This document shows positions 32,435 to 45,181 of a DNA stretch of 64,000 nucleotides, piece by piece (the stretch's first letter is position 1; each line of letters opens with the position of its first letter). The notes under the pieces are model-generated. The model worked only from the letters and a program-made list of their open reading frames with translations. It made no database searches and was not told the DNA's origin. The DNA is taken from positions 54,420 through 118,419 of the forward strand of contig BSBK01006032.1 in NCBI GenBank assembly GCA_027943335.1. Reading direction: 5' to 3'. Both the position numbers and the translations under genes were made by a program. This DNA comes from Chamaecyparis obtusa. Lineage: Eukaryota; Streptophyta; Pinopsida; Cupressales; Cupressaceae.

Positions 32435-35400
32435 CATAGGATTTTGGATTTAACAATATATTGGTACAACAAAGATAAAATCCGAAAAGGGAAATTAAGT
32501 GTAATACCATGCATAAAGTGATTGAGCATAGAAGAGGTGGTAGTGGAAGTTTTTATTTACCCATCTTTGAGTGTGATGAATTTGATTAACACTAGAGCTA
32601 GGTCCTTCCATTCACCCAAGATCTCTTCATGGTTGAATCCCTTCTGAAGGAGTGTGATTTTTTTCCAAGGCTAAGGAATTTCTTGAAGTCCTATTTATAA
32701 TGGGCATTAGAGTTTCTATGAAGGGCATTCCCTTCCAATAACAACCCAGTAACAAAAACAATAGACTTGATCGAGACAACAACATAGATGCTAGTAATGG
32801 TCACTTTTCCTTCATCCCAAGACTTAGTGAACATGTCTAATTCTAGATCATGTCCTTTCATCCCCTAAACATAATTATCCATATGACCCGCTTGAAGAAT
32901 AGGCCAAAGATTGGTGTTGTTTTTAAATTCATCACAATTATTAGGCTTCATCTATATAAGATCTCCCCCATGGCTTCCTTGCAAGAATTCACTAAATATT
33001 ATCTCAACCCTATAAGTATACTACTAACAATTAAATTTTAACTTTCAATGGGTACATTACATGTGTGTTTTCTCTTGCATTCTTCTTCAATTTATTATTT
33101 ATTTTTTAATCCTAAATTTGTATTTCTCCTGGTAGGAATGCACTTATTGAAGTAACTTACATTATTATCACTAAAAAAATTGTGCACACATAAATACTTT
33201 ACATTGTTTAGATGTTGTTTCCATATAATGATTAAAAGCTCTAATTATTGTAGTAATTTCTTAGATAAGTTTGAGACATACCAATAAATTACTTCTATTC
33301 ACAAATTATATAGTATTCAAGTTTTCTTTTCCATTAAAAGAAATAATTCTAGCTCTAGTGAGAACCGGACACAAATTATTTACACATGAATTTTGGATAT
33401 TTAGGGCTATAAAACTAAGGATAATATGATATTTGGGACTTGAAATTTTTCTATTAGCAAGTTCTAAAACTTGTGAAATTTGATATTTTTTTAAGAAAAT
33501 AAGACAATTGGATAGCTTAAGTCGAACATGTGAGACACAAAGCAAATACTACAAAAGTAGAAAGTTACAAGGTTTACATGTACTGCAATCAGTGGAAATA
33601 TTCATCATGATCTAGATGGTTATTATTAATATGCAATCAAAATTCTCATTAGAAAGGAAGATGGAGAGTGTGAGTTCTTGAGCTACAAGGTTGATATAAT
33701 TTGACCTCTTACCTATCAAAATCTTCACTTGTGCACCCTCATGTTGTCATCCATTTATCAAGATAAAAAATTCTTCTTTGTAGCTTAACAAAAAATCATT
33801 ATAGCTAATCCATACTTGACCAAGTGTGCTCTAAAATTTCTTGAACTGAACATTTTTTGTACCAATATAGCATCACTATTTCCATAATGCACACTATTTT
33901 TGAAGTTTTCCAATCTCTAAAAATATTTAATTACAACAATTTCTTTAAGAGGTATAATGTAGGGCCTTAAATGCGCATTAAAAATATATTAAATGATTGA
34001 ACTTGGATGTCAAATTATCATTGAAAGTAATGTGAAATTAAAGGTTAAAGGTCATTCTACTAAAACTTGAATAGAGAGAACATGTCACTTAACTAAACTA
34101 CACACTCAAAGGATTTCATTATTGGGCCTTCTCCATGAACTACTAATGAGAACATGCCACATTTTATTAGTCCATTAGCAATAGTTAGTGTGAGTTATCT
34201 GCGGTGGACAAGGCGTTTGGTCAGGAGAAATGTGGTTAAATGGAGATGAGAAAATCATAATTTAAGTTCAATTTTTTTAAAGTGAACGAGTTATCTGGCA
34301 AGTTTGGTATCTAATTTACAAGTTTAATGAGAATATAAAGATTGTGAATTCAATGACCTTATTAATATTTAATTAATATGTTCTTATCTTTAACAATATA
34401 AACATACAGTTATTATTTAAATAAATTTAAATGGTTTTCTTTTTGTTGTTTATATGATAAAATATATTAACAAAAGATTTTTTTAATTTTTAATAGACTA
34501 GAAAAACTTTGTATTTAAGTTTTGATTTTTCATTTGTTATATAACATCATTAAAAAATTGAGTAGAATATTTTGTTGTGCTATTTAAATGGTATAAAATA
34601 AATTAATATAAGTGGGGACATTACGTGATATCATATAGACCTTAAATTTAAATTAGTAAACTAATTTTGATTATAATAAAAAAAATTATATTTAAAAAGT
34701 GATATAATAATCCTATATACTTTTATTGTATTTATATATATATAGTTTTATGTTTATTGTTATTCATAGAAAACAATTATAATTTTTTATTAATTTAAAT
34801 GTAATATGGGTTGAGAACTTGAATTTTGTTCTAGTTTTTGTTTATTTTAGCCTTCATGCAAGGCAATATTAGACAATTTTATGTAATATCTATTACCTAT
34901 ATTAATATAAATGATTGAGGTTGTAACCTTTCGTCAATTATAAAAATTTCAATATATAATTGGTATATTTTATTTTTTAATGTTTACAAATGAATTAGGT
35001 GATGTGATAGGAAGATTAGTGATAAAATCTTAGAAAATGATTGATGAATATAGAGTGAAACAAAAGATTAGGTGAAAATAGAATTATGCAGGGGTTAGAT
35101 ATGTTTCACATTTATATGTTTCCTATCTCATCCTCATACTTAAAATAGCATGCACAATTTTTATTTTTTTTAATAATATAGTCCTCTTAGCTTTCATATA
35201 TGAAAATAGTTGAATGTACTTTGATTAAATAAAAAAATTTGCTAACATGGCAGAAATAAAAAATATTTTAAATGACACTTGTAATTCCATTAAATTTTGC
35301 GTCATGGTGAAAGAGAGTACTTATTTAAGATTACATGTAATTAAGATGTGCAATGTTAACAAATGGTACATATTTAGTTACAATAAAATTGGTAAAGTAA

Positions 35401-35505
35401 TTTCAATGTTAAGAAAAAGTACCTAAGTAATCAAATGTCCTCATTTCTATACAATTTTATGCTTAAATCTTAACACTTGAGTGTTCTCATACAAATTTAT
35501 AATAA
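32435..35505. other. Low-copy AT-rich block, copy 1 (no gene seen)
   Basis: No convincing coding sequence. The block (from 32258) is repeated at 49217-51883 with only scattered substitutions and indels. Copy 3 lacks about 34290-34848 and carries a 33-base insertion. A more diverged piece of it (34975-35410) recurs at 48380-48790. Confidence 0.75.
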
Positions 35506-35887
35506 GAGGAAACTGATAAATTGTGAATTCTTCTCATTTTGTGGAGCATCAGCAGTTTAAAATTGAAAATAAACTTTAGAAAAAGTTGGGAGCTGCAAAT
35601 AAGTAGAAAACTGCTTATTAAGAAAAATGATAGAAGCTTTACCATTTTTTTTCATATATTTTTGTTTGCCTTCAAATTTACCTCTAAAATTGATTTGCAA
35701 AATATATTTTTATGAATTTCATTTTAAAATCTTATTTAAGAGAGGTTTGTTTGACATTAAGGAGCAAATTTTAGTAACCATAAGAACACCACTTCCATAA
35801 ATTTTAGTAATTAAGGGGTGTCAAAATAAACTATACAGCTGCATAAACCTGAAGCTATCTTCTTACATAAACATGACCTCAGATTTC
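35506..35887. other. AT-rich spacer downstream of RING gene
   Basis: No feature seen. It would hold the 3' UTR and polyadenylation region of the RING gene on the minus strand. AATAAA-like runs are common here but not specific. Confidence 0.4.
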
Positions 35888-35920
35888 TGCCAAATGGCAG
35901 CTTTACAGACGGGGCACTTT
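35888..35920 (-). pseudogene. Remnant of a second RING-H2 C-terminus
   Basis: The minus strand reads KCPVCKAAIWQ, closely matching SCPVCRAAVCR at the end of the gene just upstream. The preceding 70 bases have a weak DNA match to the HGRCIDQWLL region. This suggests a partial duplication of the 3' end of the RING gene, or its original end. Confidence 0.5.
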
Positions 35921-35998
35921 TACCAATTGGCGCAACCCACGTGGAAAAATAGTTGCACGTAGGAAGAACCCATCAGTGCATGCACCGCGATGGAAGCA

Positions 35999-36113
35999 AC
36001 GCTTACCGGCAACGGGCGCTGAGAATGCCCAGCCAGGACCACGATTACCGGAAAACGGCGGTGAGAACGCCGAGCCATGACAACGCCTACCGGCAAACGG
36101 CGGCTCTGCAAAC
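35999..36113. repeat. 42-bp GC-rich minisatellite overlapping the RING gene stop
   Basis: Unit 1 (35999-36040), unit 2 (36041-36082) and a partial unit 3 (36083-36113) share ACGNNTACCGGNAANGGGCG followed by AGAANGCC. The last partial unit includes the stop codon and the last codons of the RING gene. Confidence 0.9.
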
Positions 36114-36659
36114 TGGGCAACTGCTTTGACAGAGAAGCCATTGATCGATGCAGCGGCCATGCAAATAATGTTTACAGTTTGGAAGAATTCGTACAATCTC
36201 TTCCCCACCAATTCCTTCCAGACAAATACAACACTTTTCCCTCTTCTCTTCTTCTACTAAACTCCCATACTTCACTCTCGCCAGCCGCGCAATCTTCCAC
36301 CTGTATAAACATTCTCCTTTAATGCGGAGAAAACAGCCGTCTGTAACTACTGAGAACCCAATAAGCAGTCCCAGCGCTCCATTCGTAAATTGCAAGGAAG
36401 GAAGCACAAATTGGTGTGCCTCCTGTGTCAGATCTACAATACCGTCCAGATATCGATTCCCTGCAAGTAAATCAGAAAGAAGAAGAATCGTCCAAGAAAT
36501 GTATCCGAGACCAATGCAGAAGGCGTATAACATCAAAATCACAGGAACAAGAGTCTTCAAATTTCGGAATTTGGCTGCTGATCTGCGTAGAAAGAGTCTG
36601 AAATCTTCATGAAGAGAAATCCATGGCTTGTTTGCAACTAAAATCGAAGGGTGTGCCAT
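36087..36659 (-). CDS. RING-H2 membrane protein, putative E3 ubiquitin ligase
   Basis: An intact ORF of 190 residues starting MAHPSILVANKPWISL. Residues about 37-62 (LVPVILMLYAFCIGLGYISW) form one hydrophobic segment, and about 95-111 (ALGLLIGFSVVTDG) a weaker second one. The C-terminus is a RING-H2 finger: CCICLEG, then LPNCKHYLHGRCIDQW, then SSCPVCR, giving C-x2-C, C-x-H-x2-H-x2-C and C-x2-C. RING-H2 proteins of this type recruit E2 enzymes to ubiquitinate membrane-associated targets; here this is inferred from the domain alone. The protein is short and ends six residues after the last zinc ligand, in a 42-bp minisatellite. There are no introns or stops. It is the only likely host gene in the window. 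Two paralogous blocks (48380-51883) lack it. Confidence 0.85.
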   Translation of the reverse strand: MAHPSILVANKPWISLHEDFRLFLRRSAAKFRNLKTLVPVILMLYAFCIGLGYISWTILLLSDLLAGNRYLDGIVDLTQEAHQFVLPSLQFTNGALGLLIGFSVVTDGCFLRIKGECLYRWKIARLARVKYGSLVEEEKREKCCICLEGIGGEEIVRILPNCKHYLHGRCIDQWLLCQSSCPVCRAAVCR

Positions 36660-36693
36660 CTTGTGTCGTGATCTTCTTCTCCCACTCTTCCAA

Positions 36694-36703
36694 CTATTTA
36701 TAA
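36694..36703 (-). promoter_or_regulatory. Putative TATA box of the RING gene
   Basis: The minus strand reads TTATAAATAG about 35 bases before the start codon. If used, the 5' UTR would be only about ten bases, so a downstream Met or an upstream promoter is also possible. Confidence 0.4.
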
Positions 36704-37380
36704 CAATACAAAATCAGTGTTTTTTTGGGTATGCATGATAGAAAGTAAGTATTTTCTAGATTGAATAGAGTGCTGTTTTTAAATATAAAAAGTAGCCCAA
36801 TCTACTTTATTTGTTTGATAAGAGAAGCTTCTAAATGTGACAACAGCGGCGGCCCCATTGCCCAACTTTTGCCGTGTGCGGCTAGAAACTTGTGTAGAGT
36901 GGCATTTGTCAATTCAAGGGTTTCTAGACTGTTGATTCGTCGCATCGCCCATGGTTTATTTGTCAATTACGGGAAACGGCTATGCAGCCGACAAATTCAA
37001 CCGAATTGATGATCATTTTATAACCTGTATTAACTAAATTAAAAATAAAAAACACGCAACAGCGTGATTTTTAATTTAATTAATAATTACGTGTGTTTGG
37101 GATAAGAAAAGGCAAAGAATAATGTTTGGGTGGGTGTGTTTGAATACGCAACTCATTTATCCGTGTTTTGTAGAGTGAATAAATTGGTTCCTTCTTATCT
37201 AAGATTCCATCGCCATCTCACTTGCGTGGAGTCTTTGGATTCTTACGTACCACTGATGGGAGAAATTAGCGGAAGAAAGATGGAATGTGTGTGTCAATGG
37301 GAATAGAAGCTTCTATGATGAACTCGAAAAAATATAAGTATGGTTGAAGAAAATGAGAAGGCGAAGAAATAATATATAAT
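36704..37380. other. Upstream region of the RING gene
   Basis: Includes a CpG-containing stretch (36840-36990). From 37012 to 37380 the sequence is repeated at 48858-49216. No other gene seen. Confidence 0.7.
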
Positions 37381-40300
37381 GAGATGGGAAGAAAGTGGAA
37401 ATTTATTATTATTATTATTATTATTATTTAGTAAATACTATTGTATTCACTTTAGTTTTTGTTAACTATTAATCAATTGATTTTCTACTAATTAAAAACA
37501 AATCTTATTTGTTTAAACCATTTTTGTATTATAAGGACTAATTTTTAAGCAATTTTTTAGTTTTTTTTTTTTCCCTCCACTTTAAACTAATTTTTCTATA
37601 TAAAAGAAATGATTATTTTATTTTATCAATTAACAAATTATATTAAGCTTTTATTAACAAAATGTATAATATATATTATGTTCATATGTTACATTATATT
37701 TTAACTATTTAATAAATTAATTGAATTTTAGCATTTAATATATTATAATTATATTAATTGTTATATTAATAAATAATGTAAATATATTATAATAGAATGT
37801 AATTAATATAATTTAATAAATTATAATATACCAACATATTTAGATTTAATTTGTTTTTATGTTGTCAAATTTTAAAACATATAAATAATATTTTGTTAAG
37901 GACAGAGTTAGTTTTTATTATAATAATAATTACATAGAATTGGATTAAATTTTTAAAATTATAGATTTTGACTATAATATTTTTCTATGTATTTTAATTA
38001 TAGTTTTTATATAATATTATAATCTATAATATAGTTAAAAAATACTTTAAAATTAAATTTATTATTCCAATTATAATTTATTTATCTATCTCTAAATTCA
38101 TAACAAATAATTTTATTTCAATAATTAAAATACTATGACAGCAAATACTTCCCACTATGTGACACTTGTTAAGATATAATGAGATGGAGAAAGTGGAAAA
38201 TGATGAGAATTTTTTTGTAGTGATGAAAAAAGTGTAAGAGATTGGAATTTATATAGTGATGAAGCAAGTGTTAAGGGATTGGAAATTATGTAGTGATGAA
38301 AGGTAGAAAAGATCAAGGAATTGATGTATTGATGAAGAAAGTGGAAAATAATTGGAATATATGTAATGAATAAAGTGGAAAAAAATATGAGAAAGGGAAT
38401 TACATCTTGTTGGGATAGGATATATTAATGATAAAAGTGGAAAAAGATGAGAATTGTATATTCTATAATATAAGTATACTAAATATCTATTTTGAGGACA
38501 TTTTTAGAATAAAGGAAAAAAATTAATATTTTTAGTTTGCTTTATATTATTGACATGTCATATATGTATTTGCAGTCTTGTTGTATTAAAGACTACGGTA
38601 TATATTGAGGCAATTGTAATGCTTTTAGTATCATGTAGTCATACGGATAAATCATCATGTGATCAAACAATCAAGTGAGCAATGAATAGAGGTTGTCAAT
38701 GTTGCTACAGATTCTAATTTTTGTATTTGTAGTAATTTATAATAGAGTTGATTCAAAGAATTATAAGTGAAAGCATTAAATTATGTATTTCTATTTTGAG
38801 TTAGTCTATCATAAAATTTGAACAATATAAATTTGTGATATTTGAATTAGTGTTTGTTTATCTCTAACCTCAAATATGTATGAAGGAATATAATGAGACA
38901 AAGTAAATGGAAGAAGATGGAAGCCACATATTAGGGAAACATGTAGAAAAATGGAAGCAAATTGAATCCATGTACTATGATAATAAAAAATTCTCATGTA
39001 TTGTATAGAAAGAGTCTAATGAATTACACAATATTAGATGAACATAAATTTGTTTTCAAACTAAAAATCTTTTTTCCTACTTGTTAAGATTATGGATTTA
39101 TATATCAAAACTTTGTAAAAGTAAATAGCTTTTTCTTTATAATTGTACTATGATATCTATCCTAGTTAAATCCGTGTAGAAGATTCCAAGAGATATCATT
39201 CTCAAGTTGTTTATCCCACTTATGTCACTAATCTAAGAAAAAATAACTCATAAATTTTATCTTAGTTTATTTTATATAAGCATAAATTATTTATTTTCTT
39301 TATATCTTATTTATGATCTATATTGGAAAGAAAGGAATTGAGTAGACATGATCATTGTAGATCTTGTTGCATTTCACTACAAATAGCTTGCTCAGATTAA
39401 TATTGAAAATTCATCATTTACTAAAGTTTAGTTATTATAGATAACTCTATGAAATGGGTTGAGTTATTGTTTGAAAGTTCGCTCTCATTAGCTCTTAGAT
39501 ATGACTTTGCACCTAGAAAATCTCTTTGAAAATTGCCAAAATCCCCAATGCCTACACCATGAAGCTAATATGTTGAATTCATAAGAATACACCAAGGAAT
39601 AATCTCTTTCTTATAGAAATCAAAGGTTGCAACATTTACCCTAGTCGTAGAAGATTATTGATATGGAAGTTTATTTTAGAAGAAAGAAAGTTTTTGATTA
39701 AGGTAACAACAGGTTTTGAAGGGGCCCCACAACCCTTTAACAAATAAAAACTTAAGATAGAACATTAAATGCTCCCAAAATGAAATAGACTAGCCAAAAC
39801 AAAAGGCAAAAAGCCCTTACATCACACCAAGAACACTATTAAAATAAATCCATGAGAAACAACAGTCTAAAGAAGATAGAAACAACGCTATCCATTAGTC
39901 CCCTTTTTATGGGATCAAAGCGTCATGTCAAAAGAAGATGATGATTTCTTAGATTGTTTACCTTTAACAGTGATCCAACCATCTTCAACTCTTGCAATAA
40001 AGTTAATTGCATTCACACAAAACTTAAAATTACACTTAATTCCCTTATTATAAATTAAATAGCTCATAGTTACATAATATATATGGATCATGAATATTTA
40101 CTTGTCATAATATGATTTATGATTTTGACTAATATTGTGATTCATACTTCAAATGGTCATCAAATTTTTTCAGATGTATGTAATAAATTAGAATGCTTCA
40201 TAATTAGTTTTCCTAACCTTGCCACATTAATATTAATATCATATTTGAATGCTCCAAAAACCACCTAGTTGCATGATCTGTTCAAGAAAACAAATTTATT

Positions 40301-40391
40301 AAGAAGACAATTCAAATGGCCTACATATATTTTTATCTTAAAAGGCACCCAATAAGATAATTCTTATTCTCCATTATCTGGATGATAGGTT
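37381..40391. other. AT-rich intergenic DNA
   Basis: Very AT-rich, with an (ATT)n run at about 37405-37430. At 38160-38460 a phrase resembling 'GTGATGAAGAAAGTGGAAAA' recurs about seven times, a loose tandem repeat. No coding sequence seen except a possible LINE end near 39690-39990. Confidence 0.6.
39690..39990 (-). mobile_element. Possible LINE 3' end remnant
   Basis: The minus strand has a short coding-like stretch (VEDGWITVKGKQSKK), then a T-rich 3' region ending GGGGCCCCTTCAAAACCTG near 39710. This is reminiscent of plant L1-type 3' ends. There is no poly(A) or target duplication to confirm it. Confidence 0.25.
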
Positions 40392-41010
40392 TGTTGGAAA
40401 TATTCAGGAATTAACCAAGTTACTGAGAGGGGAGGGGTGAATCAGTAACTCCAAATTTTCTTTCAATAACAGATGTATTAACATATAGTTCACTTTATCC
40501 TTTTGCATATAGAAAGCATGAAACTTAAAAGCATTCACAACAATGACACATAGATTTGGTTACCCAGAAACCTTCCAAAAGAAAGTAAAACCGGGGTGGG
40601 GATGAAACCCACAAAGCTTTAATACTACAGTATAAAGTTGGCCGGTTAAGGCTTACATTGATCACTTCTGATGATCTGCCCTGCTAGGAGCAATAAGGAC
40701 TGCTAGGTCCACCTTGTTAGAGGTTTTACAAACATACAATGAAGTATGCACTCAATTAAGAGATTTTACAAAGACCGTTAAGTCTACCCGGTTAAAGGAT
40801 TTCAAGCTGATTCACCTGTTAGGATGAAACAGTAGATCTCTTACTTTGCAACTGGATTGCTGAATGAGATTCGCTGATGTACTGATCACCTTCTGTGATG
40901 AATTTGTCTTTGCTGCTTCTTATACTATTGTAGCCCTTTGTAATTCGCTTATCTCTGTCTTTTATCTCTTTTTCACATTCATTCATACATCTTGGTATTT
41001 TTACAACATT

Positions 41011-41020
41011 GTTTATATAC
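41011..41020 (-). promoter_or_regulatory. Putative TATA box in Car-1 LTR
   Basis: The minus strand reads GTATATAAAC. It lies about 100 bases downstream (minus direction) of the CTCGGT cluster. The truncated 5' LTR lacks this part. Confidence 0.5.
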
Positions 41021-41120
41021 AAGTCTAAACAATTAATTACAATTACAAAGTCAGCTTGACAAATAAACATAAGTGCTACTAAGTCAGCCCAAGTATGGTT
41101 ACACAGTTCCTGCAAACTAA

Positions 41121-41351
41121 CTCAGTGACTTTCTGATACTCGGCGTCCACTGCATTACTCGGCATCGTCATGCACTCGGTAGAAGTGAAGGCTCGGTTCA
41201 TACTAACCACTCGGTAAGTTTTGAACTCGGTAAATACCTATGACTCGGTAGACATAATGTTACTCGGTTTACACTGTCCTGCTCGGTTTGCACTGTTCTG
41301 CTCGGTTTGCACTGTTCTGCTCAGTTTGTACTATTCTACTCAGTTTGCACT
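41121..41351. repeat. CTCGGT motif cluster in Car-1 U3
   Basis: About ten CTCGGT/CTCGGC and three or so CTCAGT motifs in 230 bases, with longer near-repeats such as CTGCTCGGTTTGCACTGTTC. Read on the element strand they are ACCGAG. Confidence 0.88.
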
Positions 41352-41402
41352 GAGGATGCAAATAAGTGTTGTCACTAGTGGCAATCCTGCTTAATGCCAA
41401 CA

Positions 41403-41418
41403 ATCTCCCCCTTTGGCA
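41403..41418 (-). promoter_or_regulatory. Car-1 polypurine tract
   Basis: The minus strand reads ATGCCAAAGGGGGAGAT directly before the 3' LTR start TGTTGGCATTAAG. Confidence 0.88.
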
Positions 41419-41615
41419 TTAGTGACAAAAACACTTATTGCCCAAAACTTATATACATGAACCATGCTGAGATTTATTTTGATTTTTCAAAATTTGTCTT
41501 TGTCATAGGGCTTTATAAATTATCTCCCCCTTTCAATGTACTAACTTTTTCTTCTTTTCTTCTATACATATCTCCCCCTTTTTGGCAATAATGCCAAAGG
41601 TGTATATACAAGTGT

Positions 41616-44600
41616 TTACAGGGAGAATCCAAAATTTGATAGAAAAATAGAATGTACCTTCATTATCAGTGCTAGGGTTCTGTCCCAATTTTCTTGCAGA
41701 ATCTTGCATGTTTGGATTGCAATTTGGACTTCTGCAGAGAGTGTAATCATGTGATCTGCTATTGAGAACTGATTGTCATGAATTAATGTTTTGGAATGTT
41801 CAATGTGCTTATACATTGTATTCATGATGGGAAGGATCATGTTCTGAATGTCTAGCAGTGTGGACCGGATCCTTGTGTCTTCTTTCAGTAGTTCTGACTG
41901 CATATTTGATAGGAATGAGATTTTCATGTGATGAGCGGAGTTTGAACTTGGTTCAAGTTGCAGCTTCTGTATGCTAATCTTCAAATCCTCATCAATTTTA
42001 TTCATTTTATCCTTGACATCCTTGGTGAACTCGGCAACATTGCATAGTTTGGCCAAAAGAGAGGTAACATTCGAATAGGTAGATTCAATGTTTGTCAAAA
42101 CTGAAGACAATTCGACTTGATTAATAGCTATGTGCTAAGCAATGTGCTCAAGCACTTTATTGTTGAATTTCTTCTCGGCTCTTTCAACTAACTTGTCTGT
42201 CCCAGATGAATCCTCATTGTACTTATTTACCGCTTCTGCTAATTGTAACAAAACATGTTGAGAGGAGTCTACTTTAATACCTAATGCTTCTGACAAAATG
42301 TCCTTAGCATCCTTAATGATTTTATATTCCTTGTCTCTCTCATCTTTAAGCTTCTTTTGCTTTGCTTTCCTTTGGAGGATTTCACCTATGTTTTGCATTT
42401 GATCCGCTGATAGATTTGCAAAATCCAATGTTGGAATCTCTATTTCCTCATCTAGGTCTATATCCTCTACTATCTTCTTGCCCAAAAATCTTATACTTGG
42501 TTGAGCCTTAGGCTTATCTATACTTAATGCCTTAGTAGTAGTGATAGTAGACATAGTTGGACTGGCTATAGAGAATGGTATACTGTCTACTGGAGAACTT
42601 AAAGTATTTACACTTGTAGAATAAAAAATTGGAATACTTACTGCTGGAAAACTTGATGAAATAGGAGATTGCAACTCGGTAGAAGAAATGGTAGTTACTT
42701 CTATTGTTGCTATAGGTGATTGGAAAAATGTTGAAGTTGTCACAACCATGCTTGAAGATGTCTCCGGGCTAGATGTAGTAACTTTTGCTGGAGAGGTAGG
42801 AAGTGATGCAATGACTTCTGCCGCTATCCTCACAGTATCATCTACCTCAGTGGCTTCTTCCTGTTCATCACTGTCATCTTCAATGTCTTTTATTATAACT
42901 GTTTCAGTACTCGGTTGGTGAAGATGGTATATGTTCTTCCATGTGGCATTTGCAGCCTTCACAACCGATTCAATATTGTTAATCAGAATCAAACAAGTAT
43001 TGAACTTCAGTGTCATCTTATTTTCATTCTCCTTCAATGCCTTCTTTATTTCATCATTTTTCAAGCTCGGCATTAACTGTCTCAGGGTTTGATCAAATAT
43101 GTCTTTTACAGTTTGCTTTGCATTGGCCCATCTCATTTTTATTGGATCTAATAAAGCTGCTGGAATCTGTGGGGCTATTTCATCAGGAGAGTATTTCCAC
43201 TGTCCCATCTTTTCAATGACAGCATCTTCAATCTCCTTTTGTTCTATTTCCGATCTTGTTTCATATTTTAAAGATTTTATATTACTTACTCCAGATCCTG
43301 ATCCTTCTCTCAAAAGTTTGATCTTCTCTTCAAGGGTTAGAGGAGGCCTTTTGAATATTATATCTTTGTCTGCCTTGTCTGCCTTACCCCTTGCACTTCT
43401 CCTTGTAAATACAGCAGTGGGAGGCTTAGGTGCCTTGGTGATGAATACCTTTCCTTTCTTCTTTCCAGGTTCTGGTTCCTCTGTTTTCTCATCCTTTTCC
43501 TCTTCTTCTTCAGTGTCTTCTCCTCTGTCCTCAGTTAGCATTTGCATTTTGGCTATCCTCTTTTTTCCTTTATTTACTGCTTGTGGAAGCTTTATACTTA
43601 ACTCAATTCTCACTTTTGCTTCTTCATATGTTACAAAATATGGAGCTTTGGGATTAACAAGCTGATTAAGGAGGGCTTCAATGATGTTCTTTGTTTCATT
43701 AATGTTTACCTCATAAGGAAGAGGTTTTACATGTACAATCCTCGGTTTAGCTGCTTGAATGTATACTCTATCACAGTCCACCATGAAACAAATATCATCC
43801 TTATAATCCTCCACCAACTTCTGTGGAATCTGGAATCTGTCGTTCATTTTCTCCTTGAAAGACTCAAAATAACTATCCATGATGTTATCAAAATTTTCAC
43901 CCATTTCTGAAATATATTCATTTATCTCATAAAGAACTGGCACATCCTTTCTCCATACTACTTTTCCTTTAGAAGGGAAGAATTTTTGAACATAGAAAAA
44001 TAAACAGACCAGTAGAGATCCAAACTTACATGGATTGTTTTTGGAAGTTTGAATGCTTTCCATGTTCTTGTTAAACTGTTTTAACAACAAGTCTGCAAGG
44101 TCAAATGATAAATTATTCTTGACCACTTTGTATGCTAGGTCTATGGCTTCACAGGAGACACTATTCTGTCGACTTGAACTGTATATTTTATGGGCAATGA
44201 TGTGTGTTCCAAACTTTAGTTCAGCATCAGTAATGCTGCTTACTTTCATGCCTCTATCGTCTCACTCGGCTAGGGTTTTCTTCTCCAGTTCTGGCTGACC
44301 TAGGGTTTTGGTAGTTTTAACTTTGTTTAACATGGGAAGACTGGTGATTTGGTGAATCATCTTCTTAGTGATCTCTATGGGTTGCTCAAGCCAAATCTTG
44401 CCTTCATGTACACGGCTGAGGATGTATCTAACCCATTTCTCCCAAAAGTTTCGAGGTAAATGTGCAATGTGAACTAATCCCTTGTCTTCCAGATGTTTGT
44501 GCTCGGGTTTTAGAATACCATTCACACACAGTTCCTCACGCACAATATCTAGCTCTAGGTTTCCCATCTCTTGAATTGCACAATTGAAATGATTGCGAAT

Positions 44601-44759
44601 ATCGTTAACAAGTAGTACCTTAGGAGGAATCCGAGATTGAGCTCCATTCGGGTCTAGGGCTGCTGCAATTGTGGGCACGAGTTTGAAATCTGGTGCTCTC
44701 CATTCCCCTTGGATTATCATTTTTGATCCTTTCTTCGCTGAAGTGCTGGATGATGCCAT
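41616..44759 (-). pseudogene. Car-1 long cargo ORF (about 1050 codons, two in-frame stops)
   Basis: One frame runs from MASSSTSAKKGSK (44759) to the stop at 41616, broken only by a TGA (about 44262) and a TAG (42135-42137). The open parts are 165, 704 and about 164 codons. Part 1 has a globular look (for example FNCAIQEMGNLELDIVREEL and NFWEKWVRYILSRVH). Part 2 continues with predicted helices, an acidic run (EDTEEEEEKDEKTEEPEPG) followed by basic patches (KKKGK; TRRSARGKADKADK) and a Ser/Thr/Pro-rich stretch. The last third is helical and coiled-coil-like. No RT, integrase, protease or zinc motif is seen. It sits where SIRE-type copia elements carry an extra env-like ORF, but I cannot show homology to those. 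The Car-2 remnant is a relative. Function unknown. Confidence 0.8.
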
Positions 44760-45181
44760 GGTAGCTCACAGAGAATTCTTTTCGCAAAAGTGTTTGAATC
44801 GCTGGATTGCTCTGGAAATTTTTTGCTCTCAAAATGCTAAAGTTTGCGGTGAAGAATGAGTTTGATTTCTTGCCTTTTGTTTACAACTCTGTCATTAATG
44901 CTTCGTAGAAATTAGGGTATGAATTTCGACAGACTATCACCCATTATGAATTAATTGCTCGGTAAAGACTTCGCAACTTGGTGAACTTGAGAATTCATAT
45001 GCTCCGACCTCGCTTGGTAATCATATTAGATCGCTCCCGACCTTGCTCAGTGAAAACTGATACCAACCTTCCTGTGATCTTATTGCATCTTGTATGCCGA
45101 TTTAGATCTTTCTTTTACTTCAGTTCTGGAACTACTTGAAATTTGTCTATGAGAATACAGTTCTAGTGCTTTCTTGGGAAT

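Larger units (their letters stand above)
40392..41402 (-). repeat. Car-1 3' LTR (complete, 1011 bp)
   Basis: Inverted TGTTGG/CCAACA ends. The inner 451 bp match 46442-46892. A TATA candidate lies at 41011-41020 and a cluster of CTCGGT motifs at 41121-41351, both in U3. Confidence 0.93.

Noticed and set aside
35903..36322. Extra ORFs overlapping the RING gene's 3' end and opposite strand
   Set aside because: They arise from the GC-rich minisatellite and the opposite strand of the RING gene, and they match no family.
39420..39480. Integrase-like phrase (DNSMKWVEL) in 37381-40391
   Set aside because: No neighbouring integrase motifs in any frame, so a chance match is likely.
42688..43665. Plus-strand ORFs across the Car-1 cargo ORF (up to 188 codons)
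   Set aside because: They are antisense shadows of the longer minus-strand coding frame, with biased Ser/Phe composition.
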